Assembly: GCA_964019165.1 (NCBI GenBank)
Contig: OZ025268.1
Coordinates: 7,439,517 to 7,503,516, forward strand
Length of the DNA: 64,000 nt
Direction: 5' to 3'
From: Mastigias papua
Lineage: Eukaryota; Cnidaria; Scyphozoa; Rhizostomeae; Mastigiidae
In this document: positions 32,301 to 44,749 of the stretch, piece by piece
How the letters are laid out: each line of letters starts with the position of its first letter
Numbering within the stretch: the first letter of the stretch is position 1
Made by a program: the position numbers and the translations under genes
The notes under the pieces: model-generated
The model's database searches: none
The model's input: only the letters and a program-made list of their open reading frames with translations
Told to the model about the DNA's origin: nothing

Positions 32301-35300
32301 GAAATCAAACTGTTTTTAATTTTAGGAGATGTTTATTGTAATGCCATAGAGAATTTCCTCAGTTTGGCCTGCAGGCCCGTCACATAATTTTGCATAGTCA
32401 ATAGAAGATAACTATAAATTCAAAAGCATTAGTTTTGCTTTGTTGTCTCCTTATTTGTAGCATTCTTTTGTGAAGTGGTTAGAGTTCATTTAATGATTTA
32501 TGTGTAGAAATTGAGACATTTGTAGGAAAACACAGCTTTGTAATGAACCGTAGAATCAAAACGACAACACTAAAGGCCATTATGTTTCAGATATTCAATG
32601 TCAGACACTGATCAGACGTAATCGACAGCTAATCTTTAATATATATATACTTGGTAGTAATCATAATTGATATTATTCTTTGATTTGAGACGTTTCGGAC
32701 CTATTGTGGGATCTATCATCAGTATTAACGTACGTAAATAAATAGATGGATTTATATATCAACAAAAAGGTAAAAAAATTGAGCAAGGCAAGTCAAGGGA
32801 TAACAGAAGAAAGTGAATTCTATTCGAAACTTCAAGTAAGCTCAAACACCTAGTAGGTTCAGTTCAATTAAAGTAGAAAATTCAAAAGGGATCAAATACA
32901 ATTAAAAAAGCGTGAGTGGGATAGATGTTTGAGCATTGAAGGTAGGACGGCTCCTAAGGATGAGCAAGATCTCGTGTATGAGGAGATCAGTGCTATTTTG
33001 GTACTGCTAATGATGCTAAAATTATCAAGGGAGATGGTAACAGTTGTAGAATACTGGTTGTAAACAGCGGAAGAATTATTGTTAAGTGCTCTCTGTAGCG
33101 TATGTCTAGGTTACGGGACGTTTTCCCGTAGTACCGGGCATTGCAGCTCGGACACTTGTAGCAGTAGACCACAGAGGAGCGCAGGAGGGTGGGATAGAGT
33201 CCTTACAAGGAAAAAATTGAGATAAACGTTGAAGGATAGAGAAGAAAATCTGCAATTTACAATTGGGAGAACATCGTTTAATCAATCCTGCAACCTTTCA
33301 TTTTAGATTGAAGCTACTAGGGCCTAGGGAAGGAATATTGAAGAAGAGTGGAGTTTGGTTGTCATTGATATTCTGGATTTTATTCAACGAAGAAAGCTTA
33401 TTATCAAGAAATGATTTACTAGCTCTATAAATAAACGACATGAGAAAGCGATTTGATTTGAGTATACGCTTAGTACGAGTAAGTTCATTATGAACGTTCA
33501 AATACGAGGATAAGTTATGGAATGCTCCGAAAGCAAGAGAACGAACCAAGTTAGCTTTATGAACAAATGGGGTAAGACTAGCAAAACCAGAGTAGAGGCC
33601 TGTAAGAACTTGAAAAATGATCCGTAGAGAAGCTGGCACTATTAAATGTATCTACGACATCAAGAATGGGGAGCTTATCTTCAACACTTTTTCTACAGTA
33701 GAAGAAATATTTTTATGAAAAGAATTCTAGTAATCGAGAAAACTATCAAATCGTTGATTATTACGAAAAATACAGAAAGTATCATTGACGTATCGGCGAT
33801 AAAGAATAGGCTTAGCTTCAGTAGGGCAGTTACCAAGAAATTTTCATCAAGGGCGCACCGTAAAGATATTGGCCAGGGATGGTCCCAGTGGGGAACCCAT
33901 AACATCATCAATTTGGTCATGTAATTTGCTATTGAAAATAAAATGACTATTCCTAAGAGCGAAATTCATGATTTAGTTTACAGTCTCTAAAAGTAATATA
34001 TTAATCTGTAGAGAGCAGGTCACAGCATAGTTCAACACATTAGGTAATAGGAACATGAGTAAATAGACTATTAGCATCAAAACTAGCCATGGCACAGTCT
34101 GAATCTGCTTGAAAAGAAGTAATTGATTTATATGTGCTAGCAAGAACTAAAGTTATGCCTACCGGTATGTATCACCCACTCAGTTCTCACTTGTATGTGA
34201 ATTTTAATTATTCACTCCAACCTTTCATTTTGTAATAGGTTGAGAATACACTAAGATGGAGGCACGGTAAAGACAGAGAAGGAAATGACATTAAGGAAAG
34301 TAATGCAAGAGTAGTTAAATGGTCAGATGGAAGCATCTCTTTACATTTAGGAAATGAAATATTTGATATATTCAAGATGCCAATTGAAGGACTACAAAAT
34401 CACTTGTTTGTCCAGCAGGTAGGCGTGCTTTGAAAAAATACAACAGAACTTGCTTCTCTTTCATCTATTTCATGTTTTTGATGGAGCTGCTTGACTTAGT
34501 TTGCACATGAGTTTGTTGTTTACAGTCCTGCAGCACTATGCAAATAAGTTGTCACTGTCATTCAGTTTGGCATCTTTATAAAAGTTATTTCCAATGTGCA
34601 TTTAAATATAGAGCGAACTACCTTAATTGCTCACGTCTAGGCTGCATCTTTTTTCTAATTTTGGCTTCGAAAATTGGGGGTGCGGACTATGTGTGGAGTG
34701 CAGTACTCCTTGGACAGAATCTGAATCCTTGCTCGTAAAGACCATTTTCTGTTGTCTTAAACAATTGAAAGACAAACGATTATTCATACGTCAACATCTG
34801 AAATTATTCTACAACAAGCACTGCGTGTCTTTTGTAGTGGGCTAATGGAAACGCTTGACAGAATCTTTGTATCCGTTTCCGCCTGTTTCCACTGATTCAT
34901 ATGCAAAAATATTATCAATTCACATCTGTATTTTACACAATACCAAGTTCAATTCGCCTTTTCCATGCTTTAAGTGGGCCATGAGCTGGAAGGTATTTGG
35001 CACTTACACCATCTGGAATCAAAGTCCCATCATTTCTCATTTGGAGGTAATCATCACGATCCCATTTAGTGAATCCCCACTTCTTTGAGACGAAAATCTT
35101 TTGGCGTCCAGGGAACTTGAATTTTCCTCTCCTAATGCTTCAATTGAAACTGCCTTATGATTGTCCTTGCACCTGACTGACATGATGGGCTGTCCTATGT
35201 GTACACGTTCTACAGTTCCTTGTGGTTTTCCAAATGCACCTCTCATTCCAGTTTGGAGCCTATCAGTCCCAGCACACGACAACATTTAATTGACAATGGG

Positions 35301-37415
35301 GAATGGGTGAAGCCACATTCGTATGTGAAAGGCATCCTTGCCAGCAAACTTTATCAGGTATTTGTTTGCACAGATACGCCCAGCTTCAAGAGCTTCACTT
35401 TAGAGCTGGATAATGAAGCAGAATAATTTGTCTTTGACGTATGACAAATTATATATAGCAGTTGCACGGTTTTTTTTAAGAAAATACACTCTGGACAGCA
35501 ATTTCCAAAATATCCGTTCTTTGTGTTTATGGACAGGTTTGTCAATGAGGAACTTCGGTACACTTTTTCATCGTAGCCTGGTCTTTCTGTCTATTCAGCA
35601 GTTTCGTAAGATCAGTACAAATGTCGCAGAACTTAAGTAGTTTGAAAAAACCTCAAAAGTATTTTATCTCCATTTTGGGTGCCTGAAAGTAAGGGTACAG
35701 CTTTTATACGGATTTTTACGGTGTTGGCATTTAGGAACAGCTATTTTTGAAGCAATATAAAGCATTTGATGTGTTTTAATGATTAAACATTATATGGATA
35801 CTCCCCTTATGTCAAAGCAGATGGAAGAACTTTCCATAAGTCACTATGTTTACATATTAGACTGACTAAGACCCTAGCCCCATTGATAACCTTTGGCGCC
35901 TAGTAAAACATAAATTAATAAAACATAGCAACAATGTAATGGTTATCATTGCTGTGATTCACGGTTGGTACCATAATGAAGAAATGGATACAGTTTTTTA
36001 TACAGCATAGCAATGGATAAGTGAATTTACTAGAGTACAGCATGTATAACTGCACATGTAATGAGCATGATTGCGATTATAACTTTCTACTTTTAGCACT
36101 GTCCCAATTAATGTGTGCAATCCTGTAGATTTGTATAATAACTGCTTGCCACTGTGCAATAGATAGGCTTGTAGGATACTGTTGTGAAGAATTTGAAAAG
36201 AAACCAACTTTACACTCAGTTTTTTTTTGAAAAATTCATGCATCATATTACCAACCAGTCCATTTATTGTTAATTATTCCTAAAGCTGAGTAGTTTCATG
36301 GTTTAACGCCTATTAACGATGTAGTTTTTCTGAATTTTTTTAATGGTTATTTGATCGCTGCATTTATTAAATTGAGCATATGTATTTTATAAATATGGCA
36401 CAAAATTTAGCAATGCAATGTCATATTTACAACAGTTGTTTCTTCTAGGGTACTGGCTTGCAGGCAAAAGCTGTTTTCAGAGAAAAATTTACGTTTAGAC
36501 CGTATTCAACTAAAAGCCAGACTCACTTGAAAATGACAATGTCAATTGCAGAGAAGGTATCAAAAGCACAGAAAATTCAGTTGATACCAGTCACAGATCG
36601 AGATCCTGAGGCAGCAAGAAAAGAAATGACCAAGGTGGGTTGACCGGAGTCTAAGGTATTTACCGTATCTTTAGACATAACCAAGATCAGTTAAAACCTT
36701 CTAGAGGTACAAATGGCTTTCCTACAGTTTATTCAAAGCAATCTTTCGATTGAAAGCAAAATTATCTGTCATTCATGCATAAATTTTAATTCGGATTGCA
36801 GAAAGAAGAGGAAAGGATGCGTGCTCAGATGCGAAGGGAGAGTCAACAGAGACGAATACGGGAAAAGAATGCATCGAAAGGGCTCACTGCAAACTACTTA
36901 GAATCCGAGATATTTGAAGACGATGAACAGGAATTGGAAGAAAGCTTGGCTGCAATAAAGAGTAAATATAAAAAGGACATGAAAGGTTGGTATATTATAT
37001 CTTCGCAAACTGTGCAGCTAGAAATGTCTTGGTAGAGAAATATAATGCAGAGTTTGCCAAGTGATTATCTTTTGTAGACTGGATTGGTTAACACTAATTC
37101 GTAATGCTTGCTCCAAGTGTGATTTTCAACTACTTGGAAGCCAGTTGATTTGAAATTAGTGTTTTGATTATGCCTGGCGTATGATACCTCAGATCTCTAC
37201 ACAGTTTTTCTACTTTAGCTGGTAGATCACGTGAAGTGCAAGATGTATACAGTGATGAGGACAGCGATGACTTTAGAATTAGGAATGCTAAAGCTGACCT
37301 CAGTAGTGATGAAGAAGGGCCCCTTGGTACAAAACGCAAACCTGTGAGAGAGGAATCCACAAAGAAAAAGAAAATTGCCAGGAAAATTGTGGAAAGTGAT
37401 GAAGAAAGTGAGTAG
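29350..37415 (+). CDS. LEO1: RNA polymerase-associated protein LEO1 (PAF1 complex), 7 exons
   Basis: Exons 29350-29793, 31445-31555, 31866-32141, 34239-34418, 36449-36634, 36802-36985 and 37219-37415 chain in phase to a 525-residue protein. LEO1 is a subunit of the nuclear PAF1 complex, which travels with RNA polymerase II and promotes histone modification during elongation. The N-terminus is acidic and Ser-rich ([20 protein letters not shown]), as in all LEO1 proteins. The conserved core includes [52 protein letters not shown] and [20 protein letters not shown]. Then come the [18 protein letters not shown] helix and a second acidic tail ending DEESE. Start: the first ATG of the exon (AAAATGTCG). 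The introns carry a Penelope-like remnant and an RPL10 pseudogene. AATAAA lies at 37586-37591. Confidence 0.95.
30200..30420 (-). repeat. dispersed repeat R2, copy 2 (inverted relative to about 3240-3400)
   Basis: The reverse complement shares CATAAGAGCTG, then GTAAACTTCGATTTT and CCCAGCACA, in the same order, with 3240-3405. It lies in LEO1 intron 1. Confidence 0.6.
30714..31147. repeat. MITE with 21-bp terminal inverted repeats
   Basis: TACTCTTAGGTTCCTAATAA at 30714-30733 (one more A follows) is the exact inverse of TTTATTAGGAACCTAAGAGT plus A at 31127-31147. The inner ends contain CCCCCCATTTATTA phrases on both sides. It is non-coding, about 434 bp, inside LEO1 intron 1. A related fragment with GTTTATTAG and TTGTTAGGAACCGAAGA lies at about 55786-55876. 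Confidence 0.8.
32640..34160 (-). pseudogene. decayed Penelope-like retroelement (RT + GIY-YIG endonuclease)
   Basis: Read on the minus strand from about 34160 downward. An RT motif reads [14 protein letters not shown]. Near 33915-33870 there is [13 protein letters not shown], then [13 protein letters not shown], where the catalytic VDD has become VND. A connector segment is open at 33639-33298. Near 33180-33060 there is a GIY-YIG-type endonuclease phrase, [20 protein letters not shown]. This order and the motifs are those of Penelope-like elements. Several stops and frame changes mean the copy is dead. It ends near an AT repeat at 32638-32650 and lies antisense in LEO1 intron 3 (32142-34238). 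Confidence 0.75.
32689..32722 (-). ncRNA. hammerhead-ribozyme-like motif of the Penelope-like element
   Basis: The minus strand reads CTGATGA (32722-32716), a loop region CCCACAATAGG, then GAAACGTC (32696-32689). CUGAUGA...GAAA is the conserved hammerhead core. Penelope-like elements are known to carry minimal type I hammerheads with a GAAACGUC end. Here stem II is imperfect (GATCC against GGTCC), so activity is doubtful. It lies at the 3' side of the element remnant. Confidence 0.5.
34933..35420 (-). pseudogene. RPL10: processed pseudogene of ribosomal protein L10 (uL16)
   Basis: The minus strand gives, across two frames, [37 protein letters not shown], a stop, [20 protein letters not shown] and [18 protein letters not shown]. 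It then shifts frame and continues [39 protein letters not shown] and a stop at 34935-34933. This is the C-terminal three-quarters of RPL10 without introns. The 5' part is missing, there are two in-frame stops and one frameshift. It is an intronless, 5'-truncated, antisense copy inside LEO1 intron 4, consistent with LINE-mediated retroposition. No poly(A) tail remains. Confidence 0.92.
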
Positions 37416-37585
37416 TAGAGACTATGTACTTTCATAGCATACTTGCCATACCTCTTACTACTTCTCAATGGATACCCAGTTTTACTCCCCTGTATATGTA
37501 GCAGTGAGATACACTTAAACTACTGCCTGGCACATCATCAGTATCATGACAAATTTGAAGCATGAAAAAGGAAACTGTATATTGA

Positions 37586-37591
37586 AATAAA
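37586..37591 (+). terminator. candidate polyadenylation signal of LEO1
   Basis: AATAAA 171 bp after the LEO1 stop codon, the first canonical hexamer on this strand. Confidence 0.5.
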
Positions 37592-38297
37592 TCAAGACAT
37601 TATACTATCTACTGTCAAGTGATGGAAGTCTACAGTGTTTTTTACCATGGAAGATGAGTAATAGTGCTCTACGGTCCTTGTCATCATTGTAAAGTACTTT
37701 GTTTCTATTGTATGAATTATGTAACATTAGTTGTAATTTCTGAGAGATTTGTTTCTTTGATTTTAGAACTTTCTTACTTTGACTGATCAACCTTCATTGA
37801 TGCCTCTAAAAAGCAACACACATATCTTTCCTATTTACGTTACTTTATAGTACTCCATTTATAATCAATCCTATACCTTCAACTGTTTATACGCTATATA
37901 AGCAACATTATCCACACTCCATGACTATGTTTCTAGTAGATTTTGAAAATCCAGGGAACTATTTGAGGTCTGATCTGTTTTCTCCAGAGCTGCACCACAA
38001 TTTCACATGCTTTGAGAAAACAGTATACATTTCCTGAGCAAAATTGGCGTGCACTTTAGCATAATATGGATTATCAATGTGCCCATCACATGCCCTTTCC
38101 AAAAAGGGACTTCTCTACATGTTTTCATACTGAGATATTTTTTAATCTCTACTACTACCACAGACAAACATTATGTCTTCTGTCACCTTAAAGCATTCAT
38201 TTGTTAAACAGCATGCAGCCGCAACAGTCGGCCATGATTCAAGTGACCAAGTAAGTAGGTGAGAAAAGTAAAGTGAAGTAAGTAAAGTAACAGAGAA

Positions 38298-38303
38298 TTT
38301 ATT
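38298..38303 (-). terminator. candidate polyadenylation signal of the RING gene
   Basis: Reverse-strand AATAAA about 310 bp beyond the stop at 38616. Confidence 0.35.
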
Positions 38304-38615
38304 ATCATTGTGTCACATATGAATAACACCATCAATATAAGAAAACTATATGAATAAGGGCTTTTGTACAATCTTTTAGATTAGTTTGGTGCTGTGCATT
38401 TTGACATTATCATCAAATTACTTCCAAGAAATTATGTTCCAATTCAAAGGGCAGAGACTGTGCAGTATCTGCCATATGAAAACAACTTTCAGCAACTCTA
38501 TACATTGCTTGAAATCAGGATAAATTGCAATGCACACATTGTATACCTGAAAAAATTTAACTACATGAAAATTTGTGCAATAACTGCTGGCAAGCATGCC
38601 AGGACCTAGTATTAT

Positions 38616-41600
38616 CTACGAAGTAAAATGTCTTATTACATTGTCAATAGGAGCTCTACAAATTGGACATTTATCTCCCTTTTTCCACAATGTCAATGCG
38701 CATTGCATACAACAACAGATATGTCCTGTATTCCCATGGACGATTGTAGCACTCTTTCGTCTGCTCATGCAGACAACACATCTCATTTCTTCATCAGGCT
38801 CTTCTTCTTCATCCCCTGGCATCAAACCTATCAATAGAGCATCATCCATAGAACATTTAGTATATACTGTTTCAATTTCATAGTTTTCTACATTCAGCAC
38901 TATAAGCTCTCTAAAGCTATATTCCTGCCTAAAGATCAAAGGTCTGCCTAAGGTCCTGATTACATGGGATTTTTCACCATAGGGCTGGAATTTCAACCCA
39001 CCTACCTGAGATAAGTATATTTGCGATTACATGGCAATTGTCACTATCGGGCTGAAATCAAATGGTGTCGTGAATAAACATACAAAATTTGCTTGCACGG
39101 ATAACTATTGAATCAAGCTGCTTATTCTCATTACCATTTTAATTTTATTGTCTTCTTATGACACAAAAGGTAACTGCTATGAAAAAGCATCTGGCAATAG
39201 CTGCATACTGACAACTGGAACAAAATTGGCAGCTACATTGTATTTCCACAAGGACACTGGCTTTTTGCAGATGGATGACTGCAAGCACAAATGGCTGTCT
39301 CTTTTTCTCCATTTCAATACCATCCATCATGATTTCAGAAACATACATAAACTTTGTAAGCCTTCACAAATTGGCACCAATGAGCTACTTTCAAGTGACC
39401 TACCAAAGCATAAAACCAGTGGTGTGTGCTCCAAAACAATACATTCTAGGCAATAATTATGTGTTACAATAAGGACTAAAGTTTCAGGTAAAGCAAGGCA
39501 GGCTGGAATTCCAGCCCTATGCCGAGTCTCGACCTAGGGCTGCATGTCATTGGCAATGTAATTCTATAAGCCTATGACCAGACAGAAGAACTGGAGTGTC
39601 ACCTTAGGTAGGCAGATTGATGGTGAAAACTCCCATGTAATCAGGGCCTAAGGTTAGCTCTGAATAAGCAAATGTGATCCTTTTATACGACACTGGTAGT
39701 ATTTTATCACAATACACATTCATATTCAATAGCTATTTAATTATCATTCAAAGTTTGGAAAAAAATCATAATTTTCTCCCAATTGTCAAACAAACCAATC
39801 AAGTTAAATTATGTTATACATTTTTCTCTCTCTCATTCGATAGTATAACAATGATTATACCAAGTGAATAGCTGACTATTGAAACAGTCACAATTTCATC
39901 ATTTTATAAAATGTCCAATTAAGGCCCTAGTGGCTAGCAATATGGGTGCTGTTGATCCCACTTCCAACAAATCAAATATCATTAAATCTATTATGCCATA
40001 TTTCATACCTTGGATTGTAGTAGATGTTAGAACCATGTTATTAAACCTGAAACCTACCATAAACTTCCCCCTAGTGCCCTTTATCATCCAGTAATGTTAT
40101 TAAATGTATCTTGAAGTCACCCTTGTTAAGCACAAAACATGAGTATTCTTGACAATAGAATGCAACAATAATCATAATAAATATCAGTTAAAAAGTTAAC
40201 CAATTTTGGAAATATCAGTTAAGTTGCAACTTCTATTTAGTAATCATGTACCTGGAAACAGAGGTGGTTGTTGTTGAGGATGCGGTGGCTCAGGATGAGG
40301 AAAGTTCCCGGGAATATCTATATGAAAGAAGTTGTCTTAAGAATTCTGCAGCTAACACACCTGGAACTCTCTACAGTTTAAGAAAGGGCATGAAACAGTC
40401 TACATGAAAGCATAATAAATTAAGACTATTTAATACATATGCAATAGAACCACTTCCAAATATCGGAAAATAAGTTTTTTAATAAAAAAGTATTGAAGAA
40501 CATAAAAAGGAACAAAGGAAAACTGCATATTGAGTATTATTTGACAGATGGCTGTTTGCTATATGTGATGCCTGTTGTCAAGCTATGAAAGTAGCATTTG
40601 AACACTCACTGGCATAAAGAAACAGTGATTGTGTCATCAGGACTTCTCACTGGTAACCATTTTTGTACTTTAGCAGGAACTAGAAATGATGTAAGTTATA
40701 GGGAAAAGTTCTATGCCACTGTCTGAAAGCCGGTAAACTCATGTGGAGCACATGAGATAAACAAAATGAAGTCACATGCTCAGATTTCATGAGAAGAACC
40801 ATTTCAGTATATTCTATGTGTTCACTAAGTGTAGACACAGCAAGGTAGAAATTTTTTCTGAATTTAGCCATGTCTAAATGATGTTTATACATAGCATTGT
40901 TTATCTTCGTAGGATATACCAAAACATATATTGACTTGATCCAAAAATTTTGCTACCATAGTTTTTGAAATGGAACAAATGCATTCTCATGAGATCGTTG
41001 TTTATAGAATGAATTAATGGCTCTTACCCATATCTGGCCAACCAGTCCTCCTTTGCACACATTGAAAACATACATCATATTTACAAATAACACAATGAAA
41101 TGATTTGTCTTTGCCAGGGATACAGTGGTCTCCAATAATACCACACTGATCACATCTCCATTTACCAGCATATTCACCGTATGGTATCCTTGCATCCGTT
41201 ATTATCAATGGATGCTGATGAAACTCGAAATTAAATTGCTTCAAGCAATCGTTGCAAGCATCAAATTCACATTTAGAGCAATTCCAAGGATATCGGCTAA
41301 GTGATAAATGAAAAATATCAGAACAATCAATACACAAAATGATACAGTACATCTTGTGATATAAATAATAATATCTTGAGATTTTAATAACTGCAGATAT
41401 AATTGTTTCATGCCTGACAAGCAAATCAATACTTCCTAATTCAAGACAAGCAACAAATACTAAATTGCTTGGAATGTCTATACATCCAGAATCTAATAAT
41501 ACCTTCCTATTTGGCTTCCATTACGACCACATGAATCACATCGCCACATACCAGTGGACTCTCCATACAATAGCACAGAGTCTGCAGGCTTTAATTCATG

Positions 41601-41983
41601 AATGTGAATTTGATACATTTTACCATTGAAGCATCCGTTGCATAAATCAAATTCATCTATAGGACAATGAAATCCATGTGATTCATTTAACTGTGCTCTG
41701 TTCCTGCCACAACCATCACATCTCCAGCCACCACCAAATCTGGCATATACCCTTGACATATTTGAATAAAAAAGAGGATGGTGGTGCCTTGGGTGTATTT
41801 CACCTGGGTAGCATTTGTCACAGAGATCAAATTTGCATATAGCACAATGGAATGGCATTTCTGAGTTGCCTGGAGACCGCAGACAGCCATCACATGTCCA
41901 CCTTCCATAATGTTCTCGGTATACAATGTTTGGGTCAACTCTAATGAGTGGGTGGATGTGTTTAATCCTCTGTGCACTCATAC
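38616..41983 (-). CDS. C1/DC1-like zinc-finger repeats + MDM2-type RING protein (4 coding exons)
   Basis: Coding exons on the minus strand: 41981-41503, 41296-41028, 40317-40252 and 38947-38616. Phases 2, 1 and 1 chain exactly to 381 residues. The N-terminal 250 residues repeat a Cys/His module about every 55-60 residues: (R/K)W.CD.C, then FHC..C.FDLC..C, then H..HPL, with landmarks GRWTCDGC, GGWRCDGC, GMWRCDSC and GKWRCDQC. This resembles C1-like (DC1) zinc fingers. A short Pro/Gln linker (HPEPPHPQQQPPLFPG) follows, then an acidic patch and a C-terminal RING: CVVC, IVHGNTGHICCC, CPICR, tail IDNVIRHFTS. The VHG.TGH box and the short hydrophobic tail are those of MDM2/MDMX RINGs. A RING-type ubiquitin ligase is inferred; the zinc modules may bind substrate or lipid. 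Start ATG 41981 lies two bases into its exon, so a 5' exon is expected upstream. Confidence 0.8.
38947..39654. mobile_element. MITE inside the RING gene's last intron
   Basis: CCTAAGGTCCTGATTACATG (from 38947) through TTTTCACCA is mirrored at 39622-39654, ending CATGTAATCAGGGCCTAAGG, with few mismatches over about 33 bp. Inner sub-terminal blocks GGGCTGGAATTTCA and GGCTGGAATTCCAGCC are also mirrored. It is non-coding, about 708 bp. Its left edge coincides with the acceptor of the RING exon: minus-strand CAGGACCTTAG, just before 38947, is transposon sequence. Confidence 0.75.
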
Positions 41984-44326
41984 CTACAAACAGACGATGA
42001 AACCTAAATATATGTACTTTATCACAAACCAGCATACTTTTATCTGTTTTAGTATCCAGGGTGCAACCACATTACAGCTGTGTGATCTAAGGTGATTGAC
42101 CTTATGAGTTACTTTTTGTGCTTATCATAACTTTAGATGTTATATAAAATGGTTGAAAATGTTAATTATGAGACTAAAAGGCAGTGAAGAACAATGGTGT
42201 AAGGAAGTATAAACATTTCCTTTATCATATAGCTAAGATGCAACTCACTAAGAAAAAACTGAGGTAGAAAACATTTTGCCAACATTGATACTTGAAGGTG
42301 ATGATTAAACTGTTCCTGCAAGGGATTCTTAAAGGATTAGGTGAGGCTATTATGGATCAAAGATGGAAAGCGTTTCCATATATGAGGTAAGGCTCAACAC
42401 CATATCTAGCCATGATCAACTCTTGGGACTGCTATATCATTGGCAGATAACTTGAGAATTTTTAAGCTGGAAAATTAGCCTAGGCTACTGACCTAACGAG
42501 CCTTACTCACCATAAATGTCATCAAACTATAGACTTGTGTCTATACCTGAAAAAGCCACCAAGATTGTTTCATCCTACTTCTATGGATAGTAGATAGTGG
42601 CACAATGTCCTATCTAGTTTATTCTAAACTTCACTGACAACTAGTAAAGTAGGTGTCGAACTAGGCCTGAACCACAATGCCATCAATAACATTCCATAAA
42701 TCCCCTACAAGGTACGTCAGCACAGAGGTTCAAAGATGATTACATACCTTCTGCTCGCTTCAACAGATGTATACCAGGTTTATAGGATAAATTATTGAAT
42801 AAGGTGTATTCATCATTCGACAGTTTCCATTAGTCGTTCGACTTTAAGTTACTTTCCCCCCAGTGATATTCACACAAATAGAGGCGGCCGTCGGCATTGC
42901 GGCCGATCCTCTCAGTCACACGGGCCTGACCGTATGGGTCCAGTGTCCAGCAGGCTGTGCATGCGCATATGCACTACCATCACCTATTGCCGTCATTATG
43001 ATATTTGGCCCTATTGCCCTCTGAGTTGCCAGATTTGCAGTGTCATTGCCAATTTTCACTGTTTTGGCATTTTTTGAATTAGCCCGGATTTTATCATTCC
43101 TCTAAGGCAGACTTATTACTAATGGCATACAGGTCCTTATAAAAAGTAGTCAGTCCGTAGGCAGCTAAGCCGGATGGGGGGTGGGGGGGGAGTTGCAGGC
43201 AGGGGTGGACACCCATAGTTTCAGTGATCGTTTGTTATTACGTAATAGTGTATATAGTAATAAAAGCAGGCAAAAATGGGGATCCATCCCACTATAGAAA
43301 TTTCCACAAATGTTGTTAGCAAACTGTCATCTTAAACCGCGAGTATCAGTACTAGGCCGCAAGAGTGGTAAAGTCTGAACCTTCTTCAACCTCCTCTAAC
43401 CCTAGCGTTTTAAAGTCATACAAGGCCTGTCGTCAAGTTTCCACTGGCCCACAGCCTATATTATAGATTCACTTTTGTTTATTGATAATTCGTAAATTTC
43501 TTTGTATTCGAAAGGTATTTTAATGATTTTTAATTATTTACTTGTAACCTATTTTATGTCTATTTTTAAACATTATATTGTAATTTAAATAGAGGGCCCC
43601 TTGAAAACCAGCGTTAGCTGAAGGGCAACCCTCCTTTCAGAAAACTTGAAAACTCAGTAAACAGTTCATCTACACTTACCATAGGTAAGCGCAAATAAGG
43701 CCACCCTGGACAGTAGGCTTTATTTACGTTCACCTTAACAAAACGACTCTTTCGCAATATATTTAGACACCGTGCTCCAAGTCATGGGAGGCAGCTGTCC
43801 CCCAAAAAAATTCCCGATGAAATCTCATTGGCAGCTTAGTGCAAAAATTGTCGCCACTTGGTACCATGGAAAAAGTAAAATTGTTATTTTGTACGTTAAT
43901 GGATAATTTATTGTCATGCAAATGATTTGAATGGTATCAGATCATGATCTTATACATATCTAAAGGTATCTTTTCATTAAATGCTCATTGACTTTCTACT
44001 TTTCTGCGTGAAGCTCTCTGGCCAAGCTGCAGTGAGCGTTGATAAAGATCAGTGAATTCTCACCCTCATATTTTCAACTTTGAGAATGCTGTAAGTAGAT
44101 TTGAAACCGGAGTTCCCCAAAAATTGAAAGGGAGAGATCATTAAAAGTTTCCTACGGCATATTCACCAGAACCCAATCTTCTCTAATCCCCACTTACAGC
44201 TGGCACCGTTTTATTGATAAATATCACAGCTCCTGGTATGCAACACATTTGAGCTACTTCGTCTATTTTGCTATTAAATACAATTTGGGCATCTAGGTAG
44301 TATTCTATTCGAATCAGAGTTTATCT

Positions 44327-44581
44327 GGGACCGCGGAGCAGTCTGAAAGTGGGGGGGGGGGCTAAAATTTAGCGAAGTGGCTATATCACTCTCTTATTGA
44401 CGTCACAATTTAACAAAAAAGTAATCCCTCCAGCACAATACTAGTGCTCATTTCAGATGCCGCCTTTGAGTACCGGAAAAACTACAGTAATCAATCATTA
44501 GCGAATTCTTTTTAAAACATTATTGTTTATTTTCGAAAAAAGTGGGGGGCTATAGCCCCAGCCCCCCTGTTCCGCGGTACC
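44327..44581. repeat. MITE with ACCGCGGA terminal repeats
   Basis: GGGACCGCGGAGCA at 44327-44340 mirrors TGTTCCGCGGTACC at 44568-44581. The interior has a 10-G run on one side and CCCCAGCCCCCC on the other. About 255 bp, non-coding. Confidence 0.65.
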
Positions 44582-44749
44582 TGTTTATTTCGGGAAAAAT
44601 GTAGAACTGCATATTTTCTCGTGGCTACTATAACAATGTTGAGCAATAGCCCTTGCCTCACATAAGCATAAAAAATATGCACCTGAGCAGCAAGCAATGA
44701 AAGTATGCATATTTTGTAGTTATACTTATTGGAAATGACAATATATAGA

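Larger units (their letters stand above)
37416..38615. other. convergent intergenic region between LEO1 and the RING gene
   Basis: Holds the 3' untranslated regions of both genes. A plus-strand AATAAA at 37586-37591 suits LEO1. A minus-strand AATAAA (TTTATT at 38298-38303) suits the RING gene. No other gene is supported. Confidence 0.5.
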
